64,000 bases of DNA from Buttiauxella massiliensis (GTDB taxonomy: Bacteria > Pseudomonadota > Gammaproteobacteria > Enterobacterales > Enterobacteriaceae): positions 47,234 through 111,233 of the forward strand of contig NZ_LR722662.1 in NCBI RefSeq assembly GCF_902500225.1. Reading direction: 5' to 3'. A program made the translations under genes and the position numbers. The notes below the pieces were generated by a model. It had not been told where the DNA came from and did not search any database. It saw only the letters and a program-made list of their open reading frames with translations. Numbering within the stretch: the stretch's first letter is position 1; each line of letters starts with the position of its first letter. This document shows, in pieces, positions 17,948-27,898 of the stretch.

Positions 17948-17979
17948 AAAATGCCTGTCTCTATTCGAGACAGGCATTT
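17948..17979 (-). terminator. Terminator downstream of the autotransporter gene
   Basis: A 13-bp stem (AAATGCCTGTCTC / GAGACAGGCATTT) with a 6-base loop. Read on the minus strand it follows the autotransporter stop by about 70 bases and ends in TTTTCTTG. Confidence 0.7.
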
Positions 17980-18048
17980 ATTACTGTTAATTTATTCAGA
18001 TTAGATATGATTCATATTATCCCTTGAACCATATCGCTCATTATATTA

Positions 18049-20989
18049 TTACCAGATGTATTTAACACCAACGTTTGCTGACCAATCCTGATCAACATCG
18101 CCACCACCAAGGTAGTTAGTGTCAGCATAAGCTGCGAAGTTTTTGGTGAAGCTGAATTGACTACCCAGACCTACACGTACAGCAGAACCTTCAACGCCAT
18201 TGTCGATGTCATCACCGTTGACATTAGCACTGTTGCCGTTTGAATCATCATAGACATACGCCAGTTTGAAGTAAGGAGTCAGAGCTTGATCACCGTAGTT
18301 GAAGGTGTAACCCGCATCCATACCCAGTTCATAACGCATGCTGTCATAAGACTGGCTTCCCACTTTCATATCATTGCTGAGCTGATAGTTGTCGCCATCC
18401 TGGAACAAGCCAGAAATAGAAGCATATGGAGTCAAGTAACCTTGCTGATTAATCTGCCAGTCATAGCCGAGTTTCATACCGAAGCCCCAGGCATCAGAAG
18501 AAATATCGCCATCAACCGCAGATCCGTTACTCATGCGTGCAGTCAGATCATTGCTGTAGTGGCTATAGCTCAACGTAGAATCCAGGAAAATATTGTTCTG
18601 GAAACGAGCTGAAGAATAGATACGAGCAGATTGGCTGTCTTGATCGACATTACCGCTGTTATCGCTGATGCTGCCTTTCGCAAAGCCTGCTGCTGCACCG
18701 ACAGTCCATTTAGCAGAGTTGCCGTCGATCTGCTTATCCAGACCAACCATGATGCCATTAACGTCTTGATCGTAGTTCAGCGTACCGTTATCGCCAGAGA
18801 AGCCACCGCCGATATAAGTAACCCATGCACCACCAGTATCACCATTTGGAGTATGGCGACCATTCGCCAGACGAGTCGCCAGAGCGTCTTGTTCCAGATT
18901 CCAGGTATTAGTGTTAGCAGAAGGGATGCTTAATGCCATATTAGCGTAATCAGTCAAACGATCCTGCTTCAGAACTACAGTATTACCTTTCTGCTCAGCT
19001 TGGTAGGTATAGGCACCCAAGTCAGCTTTATTAGCAGCAGAGAAGGTTGCACTGCTGTTCTTATCGTTAACATAGATCAGCTCATTACCTTTATAATCAG
19101 CAACAGAACCGGTACCAGTCGCGTTATCGACACGCACTTTATAGTTGCCGGTAGCAGCAGCTACAACGTCACCTACGTTATCAACTTCGTTTTGGCCTGC
19201 TTCTGTCTGATTTGTGTCATAAGCGTCGCCATTACCATTAATGGTCAGGTGACCATCAGAATTCATAGCGATAACACCATAGCCGTAGTTAGACTTAGAA
19301 GTATCGTTGGTGCGGTCATTGCTCAGATCAGCATCGAGCACATAACGGTTACTGTGAATGTCGAATGTACCTGCATGGATATTGCCAGCACTATCAGTTG
19401 TACTGGTTACATTCAGTACATCAGTACGGAACGAACTAACATTAGACTGATTAGTTTTCACATCAAAAAGACCATTGTTGGTCACAGTGATTGTGTTTGC
19501 ATACAAAGCAGCATCATCCGTAGTCCAGCCCGCAGACACATCACTAGCAAGAGATACTGTACTATTATTGATAGTCAGAGAATCTGTTGCAACATGACCG
19601 TCTTCACCGATATTCAGAGAAGAACCGCCGGTCAAAGCAATAGAGTCAGAAACCAAGGAAGAATCTACAACATTTACCCGAGAACCGCTGTTGATGCTCA
19701 ACGTATCAATCAGAGATGCTTTAGTCGTATCCCATTCTGAACGCCCATTCAACGTAACATTGAACAGACCGCTCTGATAAACTCCGTTACCAGCAACGTG
19801 ACCTTCATTGTATGCAGTATCAGAGTTATCGATACCAATAGTTGATGATGGCCACAAGCTGTTAGCTGTGATATCGATCAATCTTGCAGTTGCATCGGTA
19901 CCTGATGCATAAGTGTCGAACACACCATCACCATCAGTATCCACCTGATGTACAGACATTGCTGCACCGACCCATTTGCTACCATTATTTAGGGTAACAT
20001 CCATACGGTCGGTACCATCCCAGCCGTTAGTATCAACATTGGCATCGGTATCGCGATAAGAATCAGCACCGTTCGGGAAGAAGTTCTCATCAAAGTTACT
20101 TGAGAAGAGAACATCACCCATCAGCGTGGAATTACTGAGGTTAACAGTTGTCTGCATGGCATTGTCAGCATACGGGTTGGCAATCGCAGAGATCGCAATA
20201 TCATTACGAGTATCAGTGTTGCTATAATCACTTGCATTTTTGGTATTACCAAACCAGCCAGATGTACCTTCATCTGTCCATGAACCTGAAGTCACGGTAG
20301 AATCGGCCACAGTAATGGTATTATTGAACACCTCACCGCTATTTACGCCAGTGCTAACAGTGTTGTCATCAATATCTTCCCACTCATAACCCTGAGTCAG
20401 CGTAATACCCGCAACGTGTGAGTTATTTTTAATGGACAGATCAACTTCCTGATCCAGAGTGATGGCTGTACCTTTATTGTATACATTTATAATATGCGTA
20501 TCTGCTGCATCATTATACGTACCGTTATAGGTATAGTGTTCGTAGTTGTCATCAATCGTTGAATTATCAACGGTCAATGCCAAGCGATCGTAGACATAAC
20601 CAGTAGTGCGTTCAACACATTCAGTGGTCATACAATCGGAAGTTATCATACCGTGAATGGTACTATTTGCGATTGTCAGACTATTTTTATTGGTGTTGGT
20701 AGAAATACCATCATCCAGGTAATACGTGGAAATAACACCATTTACGGTAGATTTATTGATTACTGGGTAAATATCACCATTGTAAACACTGTCAGTACCA
20801 TAGTTATTCCAGCCCGCATACCCCTGATAGTAAACACCGTCAGCGAAAGTAGAATCATTATAGTGAACGAAAGTATTGTATGTCGTACCTGAGATATCTT
20901 TAACTTGCAGCATGTGCCTGAGAAGCAATTGCCAAAGTGCAGGCTAATGCAAGTTGTGATACAACGAGTTTCTTTTTCCAAGAGTGCAT
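18049..20989 (-). pseudogene. ehaB: EhaB/YaiTU-type autotransporter adhesin, frameshifted after the signal peptide
   Basis: A type Va autotransporter adhesin. The passenger (first about 680 residues of the long frame) is built of short beta-helix repeats rich in NST/NNS (IANSTIHG, VDNSTIDD, LSNSTLMG). The last 270 residues are the outer-membrane barrel, ending VGVKYIW. E. coli EhaB, whose K-12 remnants are yaiT/yaiU next to iprA-ampH, binds laminin and collagen; location and sequence type agree. The signal peptide starts at ATG 20989 (MHSWKKKLVVSQLALACTLAIASQAHA) with GAGGAGGG upstream, but that frame stops at 20900. The passenger frame is shifted by one base and runs open from 20928 to 18049 (959 codons, first ATG 20913). 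One extra base near 20901-20910 would explain it. Read as written the passenger lacks a signal and would not be exported. Confidence 0.8.
20900..20989 (-). CDS. Orphaned signal-peptide frame of the autotransporter
   Basis: A 29-codon frame that encodes the autotransporter's Sec signal (basic MHSWKKK, hydrophobic LVVSQLALACTLAIA, cleavage site SQAHA) then AS and a stop. It has the only good ribosome-binding site at this gene (GAGGAGG, about eight bases before the ATG). It is a fragment of the gene above, listed separately because its frame differs. Confidence 0.75.
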   Translation of the reverse strand: MHSWKKKLVVSQLALACTLAIASQAHAAS

Positions 20990-21482
20990 TTATCATCCCT
21001 CCTCAGGGACTAGATCTTATGTTGGTCCATCAATAGTCAATGCATTAAGCGGTTATCACTAATAGATGTAATGATGTTAGCGGAAAGATTATTATGCCCC
21101 GATAGCGAATGGTTCAATTAATTTATTTAGTAAGTACGAAAAAGGACAAATAAAACAAAAATGCTGCAAGCACTTAGAACCAACAATTGTTTACATATTA
21201 ACGACATGCAAAAATAAAAAACAAATCATACATAAAATGAATCAATTATCTTTATTAATATATTATTTAAATGAAGAACATTAACATTAGGTTAGCGTGA
21301 TATATAATATTGACAACATGTAAATTACTGATGGTTTTTATACGCAGAAGTACAGAATTGAACAGTAAAGATATTGATTCATTTAAGAATCAAATGTGCT
21401 AGATGCATTTAATTTAAGAAAGTGATGGGTAATACATATAAGCTTATAATTTCCAGATTTATATGTATTACCTTTATATCAA
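20990..21482. other. A/T-rich regulatory region upstream of the autotransporter
   Basis: Nearly 500 bases with no supportable gene, very rich in A and T from about 21,110 to 21,440 with several TATAAT-like and TTGACA-like stretches (for example TTGACA at 21312). This composition is common upstream of H-NS-silenced surface-protein genes, which is an inference. A long inverted repeat near proA lies at its right end. Confidence 0.5.
21428..21472. terminator. 14-bp perfect inverted repeat downstream of proA
   Basis: GGTAATACATATAA (21428-21441) and its exact complement (21459-21472) flank a 17-base centre, 11 bases past the proA stop. It may end or protect the proBA transcript. It lacks a T-run, so a terminator role is uncertain. 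Confidence 0.45.
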
Positions 21483-22736
21483 TTATTCACGAATGGTATC
21501 GTCGCCGAATCCGATCCATTTATAAGTGGTTAGTGCTTCAAGACCCATTGGACCACGTGCGTGAAGTTTTTGCGTACTTACAGCCACTTCAGCACCTAAA
21601 CCAAACTGGGCGCCGTCGGTGAAACGCGTTGAAGCATTCACGTAAACAGCTGAAGAATCGACTTCATTCACAAAGCGATTCGCATGGCTTAACGTACGCG
21701 TCAGAATTGCATCTGAATGCTGTGTGCCATGCTGCCGAATGTGATCGATAGCGTCATCGATATCAGCAACAACTTTCACATTCAGATGGAGTGACAACCA
21801 TTCATCGTCGTAATCTTCTGCTTTCACTAGCAGCACTTCTGCCGGGCCGTTTTGCAAAAGCAGCAACGATTTTTCATCCGCATGTAACGTAACGCCAGAT
21901 TCTGCCATTTGCTTACTTAAAGCCGGAAGGAAGGTTTCGGCAATTTCCTGATGCACCAGCAAAGTTTCCACCGTGTTACAGGTACTTGGGCGTTGTGTTT
22001 TCGCGTTTACGATGATTTTAAACGCGGGAGAAAACTCCGCACTTTCATCGACAAAAATATGACAAACACCGATACCACCCGTTATCACCGGAATGGTGGA
22101 TTGCTCACGGCAAAGTTTATGTAAACCAGCACCACCGCGCGGAATTAACATGTCTACGTAGCGATCCATACGCAGTAACTCGTTCACTAAGGCACGATCC
22201 GGGCTTTCAATTGCCTGAACTGCCGCCGCAGGTAAACCGCACTCCATGAGAGCTTGCTGAATAACTTTTACCGTCGCGGCGTTTGTACGCCATGTTTCTT
22301 TACCACCACGTAGAATCGCTGCATTACCTGTTTTTAGACATAATGAGGCTACATCAACCGTTACGTTAGGACGGGCCTCATAAATTACCCCTACGACACC
22401 TAATGGAACACGGCGACGTTCGAGACGCAGGCCGCTATCAAGTAAGCCCCCATCAATCACTTGGCCAACAGGATCGGCCAGATTACAAACCTGGCGAACA
22501 TCATCGGCGATGCTTTTCAGACGTGAAGGTGTAAGTTGTAGGCGATCGAGCATAGCTTCGCTCAAACCATTGTCTTTTGCTTCAGCTAAATCCTGCTCGT
22601 TGGCCGTTAAAATTCCTTCGGCTTGTTCTTCCAGATAATCTGCAATTCGTTCCAGCGCACGATTTTTTTCACGACTGGAGAGCAGGGCCATCTGATAAGA
22701 AGCCGCTTTAGCGGCTTTGCCCATTTGTTCCAGCAT
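21483..22736 (-). CDS. proA: Glutamate-5-semialdehyde dehydrogenase (gamma-glutamyl phosphate reductase)
   Basis: ProA reduces gamma-glutamyl phosphate with NADPH, the second step of proline synthesis. At 417 residues it equals E. coli ProA. The aldehyde-dehydrogenase fold is shown by [32 protein letters not shown] and the catalytic Cys segment [14 protein letters not shown]. The ATG at 22736 matches the E. coli start (MLEQMG) and lies 10 bases after the proB stop with AAGGAG in between. An in-frame ATG at 22757 overlaps proB and adds seven non-homologous residues. It forms the proBA operon. Confidence 0.96.
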   Translation of the reverse strand: MLEQMGKAAKAASYQMALLSSREKNRALERIADYLEEQAEGILTANEQDLAEAKDNGLSEAMLDRLQLTPSRLKSIADDVRQVCNLADPVGQVIDGGLLDSGLRLERRRVPLGVVGVIYEARPNVTVDVASLCLKTGNAAILRGGKETWRTNAATVKVIQQALMECGLPAAAVQAIESPDRALVNELLRMDRYVDMLIPRGGAGLHKLCREQSTIPVITGGIGVCHIFVDESAEFSPAFKIIVNAKTQRPSTCNTVETLLVHQEIAETFLPALSKQMAESGVTLHADEKSLLLLQNGPAEVLLVKAEDYDDEWLSLHLNVKVVADIDDAIDHIRQHGTQHSDAILTRTLSHANRFVNEVDSSAVYVNASTRFTDGAQFGLGAEVAVSTQKLHARGPMGLEALTTYKWIGFGDDTIRE

Positions 22737-22746
22737 TGCCTGCTCC

Positions 22747-23850
22747 TTAATTAACAATCATATCGTCGCGATGAACCGCTACTGGGCCGTATTCGTAGCC
22801 AAGGATTTCACCGATCTTTTGAGAGTGATACCCCGCAATACGGCGTAACGCATCGCTGTTATAGCGGCAAACCCCATGGGCAATATCACGTCCTTCGAGG
22901 CTACGAATGCGAATAACTTCTCCACGAGAGAAGTTGCCTGTCACATTCTTGATACCCTTCGGCAGTAAAGAACTACCACGTTCAAGAATCGCGGCCAGCG
23001 CGCCATCATCAACCGTAATTTCACCTGCTGGTGGTGCGCCAAATATCCAACGCTTACGATTTTCTAATGGGGACTGCTGCGCATGGAAACGTGTTCCGAC
23101 AGGAGTCCCCGCCATCACATCACCAATAACGCCAGGTTTGCTTCCTGCTGCAATCACAACATCTATGCCAGCGCGGCAGGCAACATCTGCAGCTTGTAAT
23201 TTCGTGCCCATACCGCCGGTCCCAAGCCCGGAAACACTATCACCGGCGATGGCGCGCAACGCATCATCAATGCCATGGACTTCTTTAATTAATTCAGCGG
23301 CTGGATTATTACGTGGGTCAGCAGTAAATAACCCTTGTTGATCTGTCAGCAGGAGCAACTTATCGGCACCCGCAAGAATAGCGGCCAGCGCAGAAAGGTT
23401 ATCGTTATCGCCAACTTTAATTTCTGCTGTCGCAACAGCATCGTTTTCATTGATTATAGGTACGATATTGTTGTCCAGCAGCGCTCGCAGGGTATCACGT
23501 GCATTCAGGAAACGTTCGCGATCTTCCATATCGGCCCGCGTGAGCAGCATCTGCCCAACATGAATGCCATAGATAGAAAATAGCTGTTCCCAGAGTTGGA
23601 TCAGCCTGCTTTGACCTACGGCGGCCAGTAATTGTTTCGACGCAATAGTTGCGGGGAGCTCGGGGTAGCCCAAATGCTCACGTCCTGCGGCAATCGCCCC
23701 AGACGTCACAATAACGATACGGTGCCCGGAGGCATGAAGTTGTGCGCATTGGCGCACCAGCTCAACAATATGAGCCCGATTCAGGCGGCGTGAGCCACCG
23801 GTTAATACGCTCGTGCCTAGTTTTACCACCAGCGTCTGACTGTCACTCAT
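22747..23850 (-). CDS. proB: Glutamate 5-kinase
   Basis: ProB phosphorylates glutamate with ATP, the first and feedback-inhibited step of proline synthesis. At 367 residues it equals E. coli ProB. The amino-acid kinase domain ([49 protein letters not shown]) takes up residues about 1-255, and a C-terminal PUA domain ([25 protein letters not shown]...) follows. First gene of proBA and divergent from phoE, as in E. coli. Confidence 0.96.
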   Translation of the reverse strand: MSDSQTLVVKLGTSVLTGGSRRLNRAHIVELVRQCAQLHASGHRIVIVTSGAIAAGREHLGYPELPATIASKQLLAAVGQSRLIQLWEQLFSIYGIHVGQMLLTRADMEDRERFLNARDTLRALLDNNIVPIINENDAVATAEIKVGDNDNLSALAAILAGADKLLLLTDQQGLFTADPRNNPAAELIKEVHGIDDALRAIAGDSVSGLGTGGMGTKLQAADVACRAGIDVVIAAGSKPGVIGDVMAGTPVGTRFHAQQSPLENRKRWIFGAPPAGEITVDDGALAAILERGSSLLPKGIKNVTGNFSRGEVIRIRSLEGRDIAHGVCRYNSDALRRIAGYHSQKIGEILGYEYGPVAVHRDDMIVN

Positions 23851-23988
23851 GATTCTCTGCCGTGTTAGCGAAATTGGAAATTTAAAATGCCAAATGACGT
23901 TGTAACAGGAGTCGCGATGAATGCCAACTGCCCCGGCACGGAAAACGGTTAACTTCGCGTAAACGATCGATAACCGTAACGGTAAATT

Positions 23989-24006
23989 TTGACAATTTTA
24001 TGACAA
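23989..24006 (-). promoter_or_regulatory. Upstream Pho box, inverted
   Basis: Read on the minus strand this 18-mer (TTGTCATAAAATTGTCAA) matches the Pho box pattern CTGTCATAWAWCTGTCAY at 15 positions. It points away from phoE, 37 bases upstream of the direct box. From memory, an inverted upstream element of this kind was reported for E. coli phoE. Confidence 0.6.
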
Positions 24007-24043
24007 ATATAAATTATTACGTTTATTTAAACTTTCTCTTACC

Positions 24044-24061
24044 ATGTCATAAAACTTTCAT
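24044..24061 (+). promoter_or_regulatory. Pho box of phoE (PhoB site)
   Basis: ATGTCATAAAACTTTCAT matches the Pho box consensus at 16 of 18 positions (differences at 1 and 14). A -10-like ATAAAAC follows at 24071. It takes the place of a -35 element, as in PhoB-activated promoters. Confidence 0.8.
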
Positions 24062-24145
24062 CTCAAAGCGATAAAACTCTCTGCGTTTTTTAACGGGATA
24101 TTTCCCGATTAAATTTTAGCGCGTATACATTTTTGGGATGAGAAA

Positions 24146-25246
24146 ATGAAAAAAAGCACACTGGCATTAATGGTATTGGGTTTTCTGGCGTCATCGACTT
24201 CTTCGCAGGCAGCGGAAATTTATAATAAAGATGGCAATAAACTCGACCTTTACGGAAAAGTAAAAGCAGAACACTATTTAAGTGATAATAACGCTGTAGA
24301 TGGCGATCAATCTTATGTCCGCCTGGGGTTTAAAGGCCAGACCCAAATTAACGACCAACTAACTGGTTTCGGGCAGTGGGAATATCAAGTTGCCGCTAAC
24401 AAAGCCGAAGGTGATGTTAATACCACCAAAACTCGTCTGGCATTTGCTGGGTTAAAAGCGGGTGATTTTGGTTCATTTGATTATGGCCGTAACTACGGCG
24501 TGTTATACAACATCGCTTCCTACACCGATATGATGCCAGAGTTTGGTGATGATTCTTACACCAAAACCGATAACTTTATGACTGGTCGTGCTAACGGAGT
24601 TGCTACCTATCGCAATAACACCTTCTTTGGTCTGGTTGATGGCCTGAAACTTTCCCTGCAATATCAAGGAAAAAACGAGAATGACGGTCGTGCAACCAGC
24701 AAACAAAACGGTGACGGTTTTGGTACTTCACTGTCTTATGATATTGGCGATACTGGCCTGACAGTTGGTGCTGGTTATGCCAACTCCAACCGTACTTTGG
24801 CGCAGAAAAATCAAGCTTACGGCAAGGGTGACAATGCCGAAGCCTGGACTACCGGCGTGAAATATGACGCGAATAAAGTATATCTGGCTGCAATGTATGC
24901 CGAAACACGTAATATGACGCCAATTTCTGGTACTGCATCAATTAATGGCATAAATAGTAGCATCAGCGGCTTTGCAAATAAAAACCAGGCGTTCGAGGTT
25001 ATTGCACAGTATCAATTTGACTTTGGTCTTCGTCCATCAGTGGGTTATGTCCAGTCAAAAGCCAAGGATATTGAAGGGGTTGGTGATGCCGATCTGGTGA
25101 AATATATCGATGTCGCGGCTACTTATTACTTTAACAAAAACATGTCTACTTATGTTGATTACAAAATTAACCAACTCAGTGATGATAATGCATTAAATCT
25201 GAATAGTGATGATGTTGTTGCCATCGGTATTGTTTATCAATTCTAA
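24146..25246 (+). CDS. phoE: Phosphoporin PhoE
   Basis: An outer-membrane trimeric porin with anion preference, induced in phosphate starvation. A signal peptide (residues 1-22, ending SSQA) precedes [16 protein letters not shown], the general-porin start. The L3 constriction segment [10 protein letters not shown] and the terminal YQF are present. Sequence and place (divergent from proBA, beside crl) identify PhoE. At 366 residues it is longer than E. coli PhoE (351), chiefly through about 12 extra residues in one surface loop (around [12 protein letters not shown], near residues 268-280). The Pho boxes upstream support regulation by PhoB. Confidence 0.93.
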   Translation: MKKSTLALMVLGFLASSTSSQAAEIYNKDGNKLDLYGKVKAEHYLSDNNAVDGDQSYVRLGFKGQTQINDQLTGFGQWEYQVAANKAEGDVNTTKTRLAFAGLKAGDFGSFDYGRNYGVLYNIASYTDMMPEFGDDSYTKTDNFMTGRANGVATYRNNTFFGLVDGLKLSLQYQGKNENDGRATSKQNGDGFGTSLSYDIGDTGLTVGAGYANSNRTLAQKNQAYGKGDNAEAWTTGVKYDANKVYLAAMYAETRNMTPISGTASINGINSSISGFANKNQAFEVIAQYQFDFGLRPSVGYVQSKAKDIEGVGDADLVKYIDVAATYYFNKNMSTYVDYKINQLSDDNALNLNSDDVVAIGIVYQF

Positions 25247-25256
25247 TTAGCAAAAG

Positions 25257-25292
25257 AAAACCCCCATCCTTCATGGGTGGGGGTTTTTTATT
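25257..25292 (+). terminator. Rho-independent terminator of phoE
   Basis: A-rich left arm AAAACCCCCATCC and right arm GGGTGGGGGTTTT pair with one mismatch around TTCAT, then TTTATTT. It lies directly against the convergent crl stop. Confidence 0.85.
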
Positions 25293-25694
25293 TCAGACCG
25301 AAAGCTTTACTGGTTTTTCCGCAAAGTTTTCTGCGGGCACCAAATCCAGACCCAGAGTGCTTAATAACTCGCGCAGACGCTCATGGAAACCACGCAGTGT
25401 TTGCTCAAGTCTTTCATCTACTTCTTTATCTTTTGCTGCTGTTGCAGTCCACTTACCATCTTTGTCGAACAGACCAAAACGGTATGTATAGGTAAATTGC
25501 TTTTCCTGTGCTTCCAGTTCCATCCACCAGCCCCAGAATTCACGTTTTTCTGGTGCAGGCTTCACATTAACGCACACAGCCAGGCAATCGAAGAAGAAAC
25601 GGTTATCTTCACATTGCTCTTCCCGGATATATGGGCCAAGCGAGGCGAATTTTTTAATCAATCTACTTTTCGGGTGTCCACTCGGTAACGTCAT
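25293..25694 (-). CDS. crl: Crl, sigma-S activity enhancer
   Basis: Crl binds sigma-S and promotes formation of its RNA polymerase holoenzyme, raising expression of curli and other stationary-phase genes. The 133-residue product equals E. coli Crl in length, with long identical stretches ([52 protein letters not shown]). In this window it shares the RpoS theme with iraP, and dgcC is also part of that regulon in E. coli. Confidence 0.96.
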   Translation of the reverse strand: MTLPSGHPKSRLIKKFASLGPYIREEQCEDNRFFFDCLAVCVNVKPAPEKREFWGWWMELEAQEKQFTYTYRFGLFDKDGKWTATAAKDKEVDERLEQTLRGFHERLRELLSTLGLDLVPAENFAEKPVKLSV

Positions 25695-25751
25695 TGCGAT
25701 CTCCTGTTGTGAAGCAACTGTTTTACCAAACCAATGAAATTTAGCAAATCA

Positions 25752-26999
25752 TTAACGTAATCTATGCTTGATCCATCCGGTAATTTCTTTCAGCGCTTTG
25801 TCAAAGTTGCGATACACCGGGTTAAACGGGATCGCTAGCAACTTACCATCCGCAGATGACGAAGCGATTAAACGAGAGTCTTCTTCCGGGCTGAATGGAT
25901 CGTTTGCCCAATAACCAGACAGCATTGGCGTTGGGCAATGGCGCCCTAACAGTCCCTGGGTTTTTAATGAATAGCGATTCAACTCCACGCGCAAGGCGCT
26001 ATCTGATGCATCATTCATCCCAAGGCGACTCGCCAGTACATCAATATACATCTCCGGCACCTGTGCCTGACGTGATGCATCGCTCAGTAAGCTGTGAACA
26101 ACGGGCCCAAGGCATGCCACAGCTTTCAAACGTGGTGCTTCGATATATCCCAGCCGTACTGCTACGTTAGCACCAAACCGAAAACCAAACGCCGCAACAC
26201 GAGTGTGATCGACCCACGGAATATTCGGTAACGCCTTCAGAACGTGCTGGTGTAAAAGACTGGAATCCTGAGTCAGTTTCCATTTTGAAGAGAAGCCAAC
26301 CGATGGCATATCGATGGTCAACATCGCCATACCTTCAGGTGCAAAATACTTATCAAACAAGTTGTAATAATCGCTCTGCAAAGCGTCAAGGCCACCGCAA
26401 ATTAACACAGTCGGGAATGGCCCCTGCCCCTCTTTTGGAAGGTGTAAGAATCCGGTTATTGTTCCGCCACCAGGAATTGGGAACTCAAGTTCGCGCAAGC
26501 CTCCGGAAAGACGCGGAGCCGCTTCTTCATACGCGCGATTTGCCAGAACTTGTGCCTGTTCTGCAAGTTGATCACCTTTCAGATGCGGGTAGGCTGCAAT
26601 GCTATAAAGATTAGCGGCCTGTAACCAATACTTGCCGCTAAGTACCTTGTCTGTTTCCTGGTTAGCTCGCTGTTGCCATTGCATCGCTTGCTTTGACCAT
26701 TCATAGATCCAGTTCCCACCACGATAGCCAATGACCGTATCAAATAACTCATCATTGGTACGTTCGGCCTGGCAAATGGCAATTCGCGACTGTACTTCGA
26801 GGATTTCGAGAGGATCGACACCGCGCCAAACCCAGAGCAGGCGGTTGATCATACGATACCACTGGGGGGCTGTTGCACCGTCCAGAGCAGACTGGATAAC
26901 GGGGGCCGCTTGATGCTTAGCGCGCCGAACCAGAGTTGAAGTTTCGGGGTGCTTAAATCGTGGTTTAAACAGGGTTTCGCTAAGATTGGCCTGTGACAT
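25752..26999 (-). CDS. frsA: FrsA, fermentation-respiration switch esterase
   Basis: A 415-residue alpha/beta-hydrolase matching E. coli FrsA (YafA). The nucleophile region is [16 protein letters not shown] and [14 protein letters not shown], and a C-terminal lid/cap ends in WIKHRLR. FrsA has carboxylesterase activity and was described as a partner of enzyme IIA-Glc that favours fermentation; that role is debated. The ATG at 26999 ([21 protein letters not shown]) matches the E. coli start. An upstream in-frame ATG at 27053 is not supported by homology. Confidence 0.92.
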   Translation of the reverse strand: MSQANLSETLFKPRFKHPETSTLVRRAKHQAAPVIQSALDGATAPQWYRMINRLLWVWRGVDPLEILEVQSRIAICQAERTNDELFDTVIGYRGGNWIYEWSKQAMQWQQRANQETDKVLSGKYWLQAANLYSIAAYPHLKGDQLAEQAQVLANRAYEEAAPRLSGGLRELEFPIPGGGTITGFLHLPKEGQGPFPTVLICGGLDALQSDYYNLFDKYFAPEGMAMLTIDMPSVGFSSKWKLTQDSSLLHQHVLKALPNIPWVDHTRVAAFGFRFGANVAVRLGYIEAPRLKAVACLGPVVHSLLSDASRQAQVPEMYIDVLASRLGMNDASDSALRVELNRYSLKTQGLLGRHCPTPMLSGYWANDPFSPEEDSRLIASSSADGKLLAIPFNPVYRNFDKALKEITGWIKHRLR

Positions 27000-27066
27000 C
27001 GTTTCTGCCTCCATACAAACGTCAGGAATGAGGCTATTGTACTCTGTCAGCATCCAAATAACACAA

Positions 27067-27087
27067 ACGCCCGGCTATGCCGGGCGT
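27067..27087. terminator. GC-rich hairpin downstream of gpt
   Basis: ACGCCCGG / CCGGGCGT form an 8-bp perfect stem with a 5-base loop between gpt and frsA. On the minus strand it is followed by TTTGTGTT, a weak T-tract, so it is a probable terminator of gpt. Confidence 0.55.
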
Positions 27088-27173
27088 AAATCACTGCAAA
27101 TACTTAAACTACCAATAACCTAAATCATTTGAGCTGTAGCTAACGCCACTGCGACTCAAAAGGATGACGGTTA

Positions 27174-27632
27174 TTAACGACCAGCTAAAGGTGGCACGAA
27201 CACAACGCCCATATCCCACGGCTGTTCAATCCAGGTATCTTGCGGGATATCGATAACATAATCGTCAACCAAAGGCTGACCAGCAGGCTTGGCGAAGATA
27301 GTTACGAAATGCGCTTTTGGATACATTTCACGGATAGCAACAGCGGTACCCCCAGTGTCTACCAGGTCATCGATAACGATGAAGCCTTCACCATCACCTT
27401 CAGCACGTTTCAGCACAGTCAGCTCACGCTGGTTGTCGTGGTCATAGCTGGAGATGCATACGGTATCAACATGACGAATCCCCAGTTCACGCGCCAGCAG
27501 TGCGCCAGGAACCAGGCCGCCACGGCTAACAGCAATAATGCCTTTCCACTGTTCAGCAGGAAGCAGACGGCTTGCCAACTTACGCGCGTGAATCTGCAAC
27601 ATGTCCCAGGTGACGATGTATTTTTCGCTCAT
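27174..27632 (-). CDS. gpt: Xanthine-guanine phosphoribosyltransferase
   Basis: Gpt salvages guanine, xanthine and, more weakly, hypoxanthine with PRPP to the nucleotides. At 152 residues it equals E. coli Gpt. The PRPP loop is [13 protein letters not shown] and the N-terminal [17 protein letters not shown] is intact. It competes with the purine catabolism encoded by the hpx cluster for the same bases. Confidence 0.96.
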   Translation of the reverse strand: MSEKYIVTWDMLQIHARKLASRLLPAEQWKGIIAVSRGGLVPGALLARELGIRHVDTVCISSYDHDNQRELTVLKRAEGDGEGFIVIDDLVDTGGTAVAIREMYPKAHFVTIFAKPAGQPLVDDYVIDIPQDTWIEQPWDMGVVFVPPLAGR

Positions 27633-27898
27633 GTGAAATTATCCCAGCCAGTTATTAACGGCTTAAAAATGTTCAAAGGGGTTTTGGTTGCGCGAGATTA
27701 TAGAGATCTGACGCACTAAAAACCAGTACTGTAGGCCAGTCCCCCTCGTTTTTACGTGCTTTAGGTCGTCACAGCCTTAGTTATAGTGGTATTCTCAGGC
27801 CAGCGCACAATGCTTACTTGTGTTGTATTTCATTAAGATCAATCCTGCGCTCTGCGAACCAAAATTGTCAGCAGAGTCTGATGTCAAGGAGACTTATC

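Noticed and set aside
19000..19740. 246-codon plus-strand frame inside the autotransporter
   Set aside because: It is the antisense of repeat-rich passenger sequence with no ribosome-binding site or recognisable domain.
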